From: JALOOE01 sp964423545
Lineage (GTDB): Bacteria > Chloroflexota > Anaerolineae > CG2-30-64-16
Direction: 5' to 3'
Length of the DNA stretch: 8,317 nucleotides
NCBI GenBank assembly: GCA_964423545.1
Contig: CAYRFV010000251.1
Location: 1-8,317 of the forward strand
Both the position numbers and the translations under genes were made by a program. Below are positions 1 through 6,317 of this stretch, piece after piece (the stretch's first letter is position 1; the number at the start of each line of letters is the position of its first letter). Under the pieces are notes generated by a model that saw only the letters and a program-made list of their open reading frames with translations, was not told the DNA's origin and did not search any database.

Positions 1-1
1 C

Positions 2-118
2 AACACCCAGGCGCTGGCCACCAGCTTCTGCAAGCAGGTTGGCGTGAGCGGCCGGGATCTGAAGTGGTGCGTGGACCACGTCCAGCCGACCCTGCTGGGC
101 ATTTTCCACGGCGGTTGA
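2..118 (+). CDS. C-terminal end of an unrecognised protein (partial)
   Basis: An open frame enters from the left edge and ends at TGA 116-118, giving 38 residues that finish in the motif LLGIFHGG. The stretch has two cysteines and a mixed amphipathic character and contains no motif I can assign to a family. It is taken as the real coding frame because it stays open to the window edge and because a strong intrinsic terminator begins 25 bases after the stop codon, as expected at the end of a transcript. Start, full length and function lie outside the window, and I do not propose a function. Confidence 0.55.
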   Translation, partial: NTQALATSFCKQVGVSGRDLKWCVDHVQPTLLGIFHGG

Positions 119-142
119 TTTCTGGAGACGACGCACAACGGG

Positions 143-170
143 GCGCCCCGGCCGAAACCGGGGCGCTTTT
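143..170 (+). terminator. Intrinsic terminator after the first gene
   Basis: A perfect 9-bp GC stem (143-151 pairing with 158-166) closes a six-base loop CCGAAA and is followed at once by TTTT (167-170) and a further short T run. It separates the partial upstream gene from the thioredoxin promoter. Confidence 0.9.
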
Positions 171-214
171 CGCGTTTCCCGTCGGCCCTGCTCGGAGGGG
201 GCCGGCCATTCATT

Positions 215-243
215 TTGACAGACCCCTGGTCATCGGCTAAGAT
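215..243 (+). promoter_or_regulatory. Sigma70-type promoter of the thioredoxin gene
   Basis: TTGACA (215-220) and TAAGAT (238-243) are separated by exactly 17 bases. Transcription would start near 250, giving a leader of about 24 bases. A GGAG Shine-Dalgarno element at 261-264 lies nine bases before the ATG at 274. Confidence 0.8.
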
Positions 244-273
244 GATGCTATCCCTTCTGCGGAGCGATGGCGA

Positions 274-597
274 ATGAGCGTAGCGATCCACGTCACCGAT
301 GCAACCTTCGAGGCGGAAGTTCTCCGCTCGCCGATTCCGACCCTCATCGACTTCTGGGCCGATTGGTGCGCTCCTTGTAAGCGCATCGCGCCGATCCTCG
401 AGGAGTTGGCCGTCGAGTACGCGGGGAAGCTGAAACTGACCAAGATGGATGTCGACAGCAATCCGGCCACCCCCGACAGATACGGCGTGACGGGGATTCC
501 GACGTTATTGCTCATCAAGGAGGGCGAGGTGGCGGACACGATCGTAGGTTTCCTGCCGAAGGATCGGTTGGTGAGCCGCCTTACGCCCCACCTGTGA
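274..597 (+). CDS. trxA: Thioredoxin
   Basis: This 107-residue single-domain protein has the usual length of a bacterial thioredoxin and would act in the cytoplasm as a dithiol-disulfide reductant, recharged by thioredoxin reductase (no reductase gene is visible here). The redox site is WCAPC at residues 31-35 with the two active cysteines at 32 and 35. The family norm is WCGPC, so Ala replaces Gly at the first position between the cysteines. The buried Asp26 and the cis-proline in GIPT (Pro76) sit at the same positions as in the E. coli protein, and there is no signal peptide or membrane segment. The ATG at 274 is chosen because it gives a normal thioredoxin N terminus and has GGAG nine bases upstream. 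The gene has its own promoter and appears monocistronic. Identity as a thioredoxin is secure; which paralogue it is cannot be told, and the symbol is by family. Confidence 0.95.
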   Translation: MSVAIHVTDATFEAEVLRSPIPTLIDFWADWCAPCKRIAPILEELAVEYAGKLKLTKMDVDSNPATPDRYGVTGIPTLLLIKEGEVADTIVGFLPKDRLVSRLTPHL

Positions 598-602
598 TTC
601 AT

Positions 603-633
603 CGCAGGCGTCTGTCGCCCTCTGCGCAGTTTT
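603..633 (+). terminator. Weak candidate terminator after thioredoxin
   Basis: CGCAG (603-607) pairs with CTGCG (622-626), with a short inner GCG/CGC stem, and TTTT follows at 630-633. The stem is interrupted and the T run overlaps the -35 box of the next promoter, so this is only a possible terminator. Confidence 0.35.
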
Positions 634-660
634 GACATGCCGGAAGCCCTGTGCTATAGT
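632..660 (+). promoter_or_regulatory. Consensus promoter of the T-box/trpB transcript
   Basis: TTGACA (632-637) is a perfect -35 box and TATAGT (655-660) a one-mismatch -10 box, with a 17-base spacer. Transcription should begin near 667, just before the T-box leader. With so strong a promoter, control is expected to be exerted downstream in the leader RNA. Confidence 0.88.
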
Positions 661-666
661 CTCCTT

Positions 667-1030
667 CACAACCGAATACTGCTGCTGAAAGGCTGTGAAC
701 CGGACTAGTAGGCATCCCAGCGAGGCTTCAGAGAGCCGGCCGAATGCTGTGAGGTCGGCGCCGAAGCAGATGCTGAATGGACCGGGGAGCTGCAGGTCGA
801 AAGCGCGTTGAGCACTTGCTCAGCCCAGTAGACTGCGCCGGAGACGCCACCGTTATCGAGGCTGAGGGGATCGGAAACGCGCCGCGCAAGGTTGCGCCGG
901 ACATCGGTCAATGAGTTGTCCTCCTGTCCCTGCAATGAGTGAGACCGGCGCATGCCGGCCTAATCGGGGTGGCACCACGGGTGGTGGTTATTGAGCCCTC
1001 GTCCCCTTTCCGGGGCGAGGGTTTTTCTAT
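667..1030 (+). promoter_or_regulatory. Tryptophan-specific T-box riboswitch leader
   Basis: A T-box leader binds uncharged tRNA and switches transcription between termination and read-through. Its hallmarks appear here in the expected order: the AGAGAG element of Stem I (730-735), the GCTGTGAGG segment resembling the distal GNUG bulge (about 746-754), then the specifier region GAA-TGG-ACC with UGG (Trp) at 778-780, followed by GGGGAGCTGC. The T-box proper is at 966-980 (GGGGTGGCACCACGG). Its bulge UGGC (970-973) would pair with a GCCA tRNA 3' end, which fits tRNA-Trp because that tRNA carries discriminator G in bacteria such as E. coli and Bacillus. Antiterminator pairing 966-969 with 1003-1006, and about 977-981 with 998-1002, uses bases that the terminator also needs, so the two forms exclude each other. 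The codon, the bulge base and the downstream gene all agree on tryptophan. The exact 5' end is inferred from the promoter. Confidence 0.92.
996..1026 (+). terminator. T-box-controlled intrinsic terminator
   Basis: CCCTCG (996-1001) pairs with CGAGGG (1016-1021) and CCCC (1003-1006) with GGGG (1012-1015), with one bulged T at 1002 and a five-base loop. TTTTT follows at 1022-1026. The 5' arm is shared with the antiterminator, so charged tRNA-Trp should lead to termination before trpB. Confidence 0.92.
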
Positions 1031-1188
1031 TCCCGGCGGGCGCACCCTCTCTCCGGGGTTGTGGATGACGATGCGGGTTGCGGATTGGCTGCCGGTGGCG
1101 TCTCGATCCGCGATTCCCTATCCGAAGTCCGCTCGACGCCTGCCCGCCCCATCCCGGCCGTACGGCCCAGCAACTCTCGGAGGGAGAA
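1031..1188 (+). other. Untranslated spacer between T-box terminator and trpB
   Basis: About 158 bases lie between the terminator and the trpB start. A frame that runs through this stretch into trpB (ATG at 1078) is open, but it encodes an Arg/Pro/Ala-rich stretch with no resemblance to TrpB and has no good ribosome binding site. The true site is GGAGGG at 1179-1184, four bases before the ATG at 1189. I see no convincing leader peptide or second control element. Confidence 0.5.
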
Positions 1189-2679
1189 ATGTCGAACGGA
1201 ACGTCTTTTGCCAACGGTTTGACCGAGGACTATCGCCTGGTTCTGCCGCAGTCGCGCATCCCCACGGCCTGGTACAACATTCAGGCCGACCTGCCCGCGC
1301 CTGCGCCCGCGGTGCTCCATCCAGGCACGAAGCAGCCGGTGGGTCCGGCTGACCTGGCGCCGCTTTTTCCGATGGGCCTGATCCTGCAAGAGGTCAGCCA
1401 GGATCGCTACGTGCCGATTCCGGACGAGGTGCGCGATATCTATCGCCTATGGCGTCCCACCCCGCTGATTCGCGCGGTGCGGCTGGAAAAGGCGCTCGAC
1501 ACCCCGGCGCACATCTACTACAAGCACGAGGGCGTCAGTCCCAGCGGCAGCCACAAGCTCAACACATCGGTGCCGCAGGCGTACTTCAACAAGCTGGAGG
1601 GGGTCAAACGCATTGCCACAGAGACGGGCGCGGGCCAGTGGGGCTCCGCACTGGCGATCGCAGGGGATCTGTTCAAGATCGCTATCGAGGTCTTCATGGT
1701 GAAGATCAGCTATCACCAGAAGCCTTACCGCCGCTCGGTGATGCAGACCTACGGCGCCTCCGTCACGCCCAGTCCGTCGACACGCACCAATGCGGGCCGG
1801 ATGATCCTGGCCCGGAATCCGAACAGCAACGGCAGCCTGGGCATTGCCATTTCTGAGGCGGTAGAAGTGGCGGCGACGAGTGGCGGCGAGTGCAAGTACT
1901 CCCTCGGCTCCGTGCTCAACCACGTGTTGATGCACCAGACGATCATCGGTCAGGAGGCGCTGGACGGCATGGCCGAGATCGGGGAGTATCCCGACGTCGT
2001 GATCGGCTGCGTGGGGGGCGGATCAAACTTCGCCGGACTGGCGTTCCCCTTCCTGCACAAGACACTGACCGAAGGTGTCCGCACGCGCTACGTCGCCGTG
2101 GAGCCGGCGTCGTGTCCATCCCTGACGCGTGGCACGTATGCCTACGACTTCGGCGACACGGCCGGGATGACGCCGCTGGTCAAGATGCACACCCTGGGCC
2201 ATGATTTCGAGCCGGCCGGCATCCACGCCGGCGGGCTGCGCTATCACGGCATGGCGCCGTTGGTCTCTGCCTTGGCCGCCGCAGGCTACATCGAGCCGCG
2301 CGCCTACGACCAGAAGCCCTGCTTCGAAGCCNNNNNNNNNNTCGCCGGCGGCGGTCCGGTAAGGGCCCCCCCCGTCGTCGTCGGGGGGGGGGCGGGCGCG
2401 TCCGGCGCCGTCGTCGCGGGCGATTCCGGGGTCCACCGCCTCTCGCGCACGGAGGGGATCATCCCAGCTCCCGAGACGAGCCATGCCATTCGTGCCGCCG
2501 TCGACGAAGCGTTGGCTGCTAAGGAAACCGGCCAGAAGCGCGTGATTCTGTTCAACCTGTCAGGTCACGGCCACTTTGACATGGCGGCTTACGACGCCTT
2601 CCTTGGCGGCCAGTTGCAGGACTCCGTGCTCAGCGAGCCGGAGCTTGCCAGGTCGTTGGCGACGCTGCCCGAGGTCTGA
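1189..2679 (+). CDS. trpB: Tryptophan synthase beta chain, TrpB2 type (contains assembly gap)
   Basis: A PLP enzyme that forms L-tryptophan from indole and a serine donor. It belongs to the TrpB2 branch, whose members usually work without TrpA and some of which use O-phosphoserine; no trpA is present here. The PLP lysine is Lys123 in SGSHKLNTS, the catalytic glutamate is Glu145 in ETGAGQWGSA (Trp where TrpB1 has His), the phosphate-binding loop is GGGSN at 276-280, and the C terminus carries RTEGIIPAPE and LSGHGHFDM. The last motif and the extended N terminus (SRIPTAWYNI) are TrpB2 marks. GGAGGG at 1179-1184 decides the start. As written the gene encodes 496 residues, but codons 382-419, from the N run to just before RTEG, resemble nothing in the family, which needs only about five residues there. 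The true length is probably near 460. Expression is controlled by the Trp T-box upstream. Confidence 0.95.
   Translation: MSNGTSFANGLTEDYRLVLPQSRIPTAWYNIQADLPAPAPAVLHPGTKQPVGPADLAPLFPMGLILQEVSQDRYVPIPDEVRDIYRLWRPTPLIRAVRLEKALDTPAHIYYKHEGVSPSGSHKLNTSVPQAYFNKLEGVKRIATETGAGQWGSALAIAGDLFKIAIEVFMVKISYHQKPYRRSVMQTYGASVTPSPSTRTNAGRMILARNPNSNGSLGIAISEAVEVAATSGGECKYSLGSVLNHVLMHQTIIGQEALDGMAEIGEYPDVVIGCVGGGSNFAGLAFPFLHKTLTEGVRTRYVAVEPASCPSLTRGTYAYDFGDTAGMTPLVKMHTLGHDFEPAGIHAGGLRYHGMAPLVSALAAAGYIEPRAYDQKPCFEAXXXXAGGGPVRAPPVVVGGGAGASGAVVAGDSGVHRLSRTEGIIPAPETSHAIRAAVDEALAAKETGQKRVILFNLSGHGHFDMAAYDAFLGGQLQDSVLSEPELARSLATLPEV
2332..2341. other. Ten-N assembly gap inside trpB
   Basis: Ten undetermined bases follow the conserved CFEA motif. 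The size is probably a placeholder, so the open frame across it may be accidental. Just after the gap lie eight C (2366-2373), GTCGTCGTC and ten G (2383-2392), which would fold into a very strong hairpin and could explain the broken assembly. Confidence 0.97.
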
Positions 2680-2694
2680 GGTTGGAGGGTGCAT

Positions 2695-2723
2695 GGTGGG
2701 GCCTTGCTCGGCCCCATCTCCTT
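2695..2723 (+). terminator. Probable intrinsic terminator after trpB
   Basis: GGTGGGGCC (2695-2703) pairs with GGCCCCATC (2710-2718), one G-T wobble included, around the loop TTGCTC. A short pyrimidine-rich tail TCCTTTC follows. The tail is a weak U tract, so termination may be partial. Confidence 0.6.
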
Positions 2724-2735
2724 TCAGCATCCAGT

Positions 2736-2763
2736 TTGACATCCGCCCCATTTCGCGGATAAT
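2736..2763 (+). promoter_or_regulatory. Promoter of the small CxxC/HxxC protein gene
   Basis: TTGACA (2736-2741) is a perfect -35 box; GATAAT (2758-2763) is a one-mismatch -10 box after a 16-base spacer. The transcript should begin near 2770, about ten bases before a perfect hairpin. Confidence 0.82.
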
Positions 2764-2779
2764 AGTGGCAGTGAACTTC

Positions 2780-2801
2780 CTCGGCGCCGCGCGGCGCCGA
2801 G
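2780..2801 (+). repeat. Perfect inverted repeat in the 5' leader
   Basis: CTCGGCGCCG (2780-2789) and CGGCGCCGAG (2792-2801) are exact reverse complements separated by two bases. In RNA this makes a GC-rich hairpin followed by TTCTTT (2802-2807), and in DNA a near-perfect palindrome. It lies between the transcription start and the Shine-Dalgarno element, so it could be an attenuator, an mRNA-stabilising hairpin or an operator. The sequence alone does not decide between these. Confidence 0.75.
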
Positions 2802-2823
2802 TTCTTTGCGAGGGGGTGATTCA

Positions 2824-3021
2824 ATGGCTCAAGCAACCAAGATGGGTGCGGATACCGCAACGTTGGAGAAGCGCCGCAAGGCTCTGACCGGACACAACTG
2901 CACCAAGTGCGGCCAGGAAGTGTCCTTCGGCGATCTGTTGGTGGTCAAGATCACGGAGATGCAGAACGGCCGGCCTCGTTCTCACAACGTGACATATCAT
3001 CGCAAGTGCTATTCAATCTGA
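2824..3021 (+). CDS. Small protein with CxxC and HxxC motifs, function unknown
   Basis: A 65-residue basic protein without signal peptide or membrane segment. After a charged N-terminal stretch (EKRRKAL, 15-21) it has CTKC (Cys26, Cys29) and, 29 residues after Cys29, HRKC (His59, Cys62) three residues from the end. Two such pairs are the normal ligands of a structural zinc in zinc-ribbon or treble-clef folds, so a zinc-binding role is a reasonable inference; nucleic-acid or protein binding would both fit. I do not recognise the family. The start at 2824 is set by GAGGGGGTGA (2810-2819), an excellent Shine-Dalgarno match four bases upstream; an in-frame ATG at 2806 would leave that site inside the gene. 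It is a self-contained unit with a strong promoter, a leader hairpin and a strong terminator, which suggests substantial expression. Confidence 0.85.
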   Translation: MAQATKMGADTATLEKRRKALTGHNCTKCGQEVSFGDLLVVKITEMQNGRPRSHNVTYHRKCYSI

Positions 3022-3037
3022 TCGAATAGCGGTTCGT

Positions 3038-3055
3038 GCGCCGCCGGCGCGGCGC
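3038..3055 (+). repeat. GC hairpin after the small gene
   Basis: GCGCCGC (3038-3044) pairs exactly with GCGGCGC (3049-3055) around CGGC. It has no T run and lies just before the real terminator. It may protect the mRNA 3' end or be incidental to high GC content. Confidence 0.45.
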
Positions 3056-3062
3056 GGCAGAC

Positions 3063-3090
3063 GGCGAGGCTATCACGGCCTCGCCTTTTT
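3063..3090 (+). terminator. Intrinsic terminator of the small gene
   Basis: A perfect 8-bp stem, GGCGAGGC (3063-3070) with GCCTCGCC (3078-3085), closes a seven-base loop and is followed by TTTTT (3086-3090) and CTT. It isolates the small gene from secA. Confidence 0.93.
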
Positions 3091-3202
3091 CTTGTGGGAT
3101 GCGGTTCCGCGATCCAAACGCCCTCGATCGCCACTCGTTCGGGCGCACCTCTCTGACACATGCCGCTTTGGACATTCTCATACGTGCGCGCCTCATCGCC
3201 TG

Positions 3203-3211
3203 TGGTATAAT
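3203..3211 (+). promoter_or_regulatory. Extended -10 promoter of secA
   Basis: TGG followed by a perfect TATAAT (3206-3211) forms an extended -10 element. No good -35 box stands 17 bases upstream, which extended -10 promoters tolerate. Transcription would start near 3218, leaving about 72 untranslated bases before secA. A weaker alternative, CTGACA (3153-3158) with TCTCAT (3176-3181), is also possible. The rest of the region 3091-3289 shows nothing recognisable. Confidence 0.7.
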
Positions 3212-3289
3212 CACCTGGCAACCGGCCAATAGCACGGCCCTATCATGACACGGTTCCCGTATTACGCATTTCGCAGCACGAGAGCATCC

Positions 3290-6281
3290 ATGTTCAAAAA
3301 CCTGGTCAAGAAAGTCTTCGGCGATGCGAGTGACCGCGAGGTCAAGCGCTTGCAGCCGATTGTTGACGAGATCAACGCACTGGCGCCCGAGTTCGAGCGG
3401 ATGAGTGACGCGGAGTTGCGCAGCCAGACTGACGCATTTCGCTCGTCCATCGCGGTGCGCGTCGGCGCGCTCCGCGAGCAATTGGCCGGCGCGCGCGCCG
3501 AGTGGTTGGGTGAGCCGGACGCGGCCGTCCAGGCGCAGATGCGTGTTGAAGTGCAGCGGATCGAGAAGGAATTGCGCGCCGCTGAGGCCGCGGCGATGAC
3601 CGAGATCCTGCCTCGCGCCTTCGCCGCGGTCCGCGAGGCATCCGTGCGCACTATCGGCCTCCGCCATTTCGATGTACAGCTCATCGGCGGCATGGTGTTG
3701 CATTCCGGCAAGATCGCCGAAATGAAGACCGGCGAAGGCAAGACCCTGGTCGCCACGCTGCCGCTCTACCTGAATGCGCTGACCGGCCGCGGTGCGCATC
3801 TGGTCACCCCCAACGATTACCTGTCGAAGTACGGCGTCCAATGGATGGGTCCCATCTATCACCTGCTCGGTGTTAGCGTGGGCGTGATCCAATCCGCTGC
3901 GGCCAATCCCGATCTCGGCTCCTTTCTGTTCGATCCAGATTACCCGGCGGCCGACGATCGCTATCAGCATCTCCGCCCGGTGAGCCGTCGTGAGGCGTAC
4001 AACGCCGATATCACCTATGGCACCAACAACGAATTCGGCTTCGACTATCTGCGCGACAATATGGTGCAGGACCTGGCTGAATGCGTCCAGCGCGATCTGC
4101 ACTTTGCTATCGTGGATGAGGTGGACAATATCCTGATCGACGAGGCGCGTACGCCGCTCATCATCTCTGCGCCGGCGCAGGAATCATCGGACTACTACCG
4201 CACCTTTGCGCAGATCGTGCGCCGGCTTCAGCCCGATCACGACTATGCCATCGACGAGAAAGATCGGATCGCGACCCTCACCGAGGCCGGCATCGCCCGC
4301 GTCGAGTCCATGTTGGGCATCCCCGCCAGCCAGAGTCTCTACGACAGCGAACACTATGAGCTGACTCCTTACCTGGATAACGCACTGCGTGCGCACGCGC
4401 TCTATAAGCTGGACCGCGACTACATCGTCAAGGATGGCGAGGTTATCATCGTCGATGAGTTCACCGGTCGCCTGATGTATGGCCGGCGCTTCTCCGAAGG
4501 TCTGCACCAGGCCATCGAAGCCAAGGAAGGAGTCCGCATCCAGCGCGAGTCGTTGACCTGGGCGACGATCACTTTCCAGAACTACTTCCGCATGTACGAG
4601 AAGCTGGCGGGCATGACCGGCACGGCGATGACCGAGCAGGAGGAGTTCTACAAGATCTACAGCCTGGATGTGGTCGCGATTCCCACCCACAGGCAGGTGG
4701 TCCGCACCGACTTCGCGGACGCAGTTTATAAGTCGGGACAGGCCAAGTTCCGGGCGGTGGTCAGGGAGATCGAAGAGCTTCACAAGCAGGGGCAGCCGGT
4801 GCTGGTGGGCACGGTCGCCATCGAGACCTCGGAGATGCTGTCCGATCTGCTGAAGCGCAAGGGCGTGCCGCACAACGTGCTGAACGCCAAGCAGCATGAG
4901 AAGGAGGCCGGTGTGATCGCGCAAGCGGGCCGGCCTGGCGCGGTGACGATCGCGACCAACATGGCGGGTCGCGGCGTCGACATCTTGCTCGGCGGCAACC
5001 CGGAGGGGCTGGCGCGCGAACGGCTGCGCAAAGAAGGGGTCGATCTGGCCGCGATTGGGGAGGATGACCCGGTCTGGCTGGCCGCGCTGGCCCGGGCGAA
5101 GGAGGAGGTCGAGGGCGACCGTCAGAAGGTGATTGCGGCGGGCGGCCTGCATGTGCTGGGCACCGAGCGGCACGAGGCCCGGCGCATCGACAACCAGCTC
5201 CGCGGTCGCGCCGGACGGCAGGGTGACCCAGGTTCCTCCCGCTTCTACGTCGGCCTCGATGATGATCTGATGCGACGCTTCGGCGGCCAGAGCGTCTCCA
5301 ACCTCATGGATCGCTTGAAGCTGGATGAGGACATGCCTATCGAGGCTGGGCTGCAAGGCGATCGAGAGCGCGCAGGTGCGCGTTGAGGGATACAACTTCG
5401 ACATCCGCAAGCACGTACTAGAGTACGACGATGTCGTTAACAAGCAGCGTGAGGTGATCTACAACCAGCGGCGGCAGATTCTCAGCGAGCCGACGATGCG
5501 GCCGACGATCATGGGTATGATCGAAGATGAGATGAAGGCGCTGGTGCAGCTATACGCGGGCGCCGCGGAGAGCCCCGAGTGGGATTTGGCCGGACTGGCG
5601 GCCGAGCTGAACAAGATTATCTTTCCGCCCCACGGCGAGAATCCTGAGACTTGGCGCAAGTTCACTGCGGCCGAGCTGACCGATCACCTGATCGACCTCG
5701 CCAGGAAGGCATACGACGCCAAAGAGTCCGCAATGGGCGCGGACGTATTGCGCCGTCTGGAACGGCTCGTCATGTTGCGCGCAGTCGATGCCCGGTGGGT
5801 GCGCCACCTGACCGATCTCGATGAGCTGCGCGAGGGCATCGGCCTGCGGGCCTTCGGCCAGCAGGATCCGCTCGTGGCGTACAAGCGGGAGGCCCATGAG
5901 ATGTACGAGGAGCTGGTCTCCTCCATCTCACAAGATATCGTCCGCAACATCTATCACGCTCAGTTCATCGTCCGGCCTGCCATGCCGCAACGCATGCAGA
6001 CCAATCGCGGTGACGGCGGCGCGCCACAGCCGGTCCGCAGCGCAAAGACTCTGGGCCGGAATGATCCGTGCCACTGTGGCTCCGGCAAGAAATACAAGAA
6101 CTGCCATATGCGGGCCGATCAAGGCCGTGCGCCGGCGCCCGCGACCGCAGGCCCCGCGCCACAGACCGTCGCCACCGCACAGCAGAAGGGCGGCAACGGC
6201 AGCGCCGGGCCGGCGAAGCCCGCAGCCGGCGCGCCGCCGGGCGACAAGCCGTCCGCCAAAGGCAGACCAGGGCGCAGGTAG
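3290..6281 (+). CDS. secA: Preprotein translocase ATPase SecA (frameshifted in this assembly)
   Basis: SecA is the ATP-driven motor that pushes unfolded precursors through SecYEG. The frame from 3290 carries MFKNLVKKVFG, Walker A MKTGEGKT (145-152), Walker B DEVD (276-279), the FDYLRDNMV region, VDEFTGR, AGMTGTA, ATNMAGRGVDILLGG (Val563 where Thr is usual) and RGRAGRQGDPGSS (638-650). That frame ends wrongly after MPIEAG, and the protein continues one frame on from 5355 with KAIESAQ, NFDIRKHVLEYDDV, the wing/scaffold region and a C-terminal SEC-C zinc motif CHCGSGKKYKNCH (6069-6107). The junction has 4 bases where family members need about 9, so some 5 bases are missing. Both halves are well conserved, so a sequence error is likelier than a dead gene. 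Corrected length is about 1000 residues, longer than the 901 of E. coli, owing to insertions near 53-103 and 201-233 and a 57-residue Ala/Pro/Gly-rich tail. The start is chosen by homology; the ribosome site is weak. Confidence 0.95.
5348..5357 (+). other. Frameshift site within secA
   Basis: Gly687 (GGG 5348-5350) is followed by only CTGC (5351-5354) before AAG (5355-5357), the lysine of KAIESAQ in the next frame. The family has about three residues here (Gly-x-x-x-Lys), so five bases appear deleted. Without correction the first frame stops at 5384-5386 and the SecA C-terminal third is lost. Confidence 0.9.
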
Positions 6282-6317
6282 ATTGCCCGACCCGTCTGGT
6301 CGCTTGGGTCGCGTGGG

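Noticed and set aside
1078..1188. N-terminal extension of trpB to an upstream ATG
   Set aside because: The extra 37 residues do not resemble TrpB2, and the strong ribosome site GGAGGG lies immediately before the ATG at 1189.
939..1352. Open frame (137 codons) over the T-box terminator and the start of trpB
   Set aside because: It covers a structured leader and then overlaps trpB in another frame. Its composition is Arg/Pro/Gly-rich and it lacks a ribosome binding site.
2383..2392. Run of ten G as a G-quadruplex or phase-variable tract
   Set aside because: It lies in the suspect sequence beside the assembly gap, so its length and even its existence are unreliable.
2342..2445. A novel Gly/Val-rich loop as a real feature of TrpB
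   Set aside because: It abuts an N gap, consists of homopolymer-flanked GC-rich sequence and sits inside an otherwise invariant segment, so a contig-end artefact is the simpler explanation.
3245..3289. Upstream in-frame ATG for secA
   Set aside because: It adds 15 residues not seen in SecA; the normal SecA beginning MFKNLVKK starts at 3290. Neither start has a strong ribosome site, so the choice rests on homology.
2951..4102. Long open frame on the - strand (383 codons)
   Set aside because: It overlaps secA and the small CxxC/HxxC gene, whose motifs are clear on the + strand. The frame is a by-product of GC-rich codon usage and shows no recognisable motif.
5348..5357. Programmed +1 frameshifting in secA
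   Set aside because: A +1 slip at CTG-C-AAG would restore the frame, but there is no in-frame stop or other known stimulator at the site, and the product would still lack about two conserved-position residues. A small deletion or error explains it better.
4184..5443. Long open frame on the - strand (419 codons) across secA
   Set aside because: It is the mirror of conserved SecA motifs, with a Leu/Ala/His-rich translation that matches no protein family I know.
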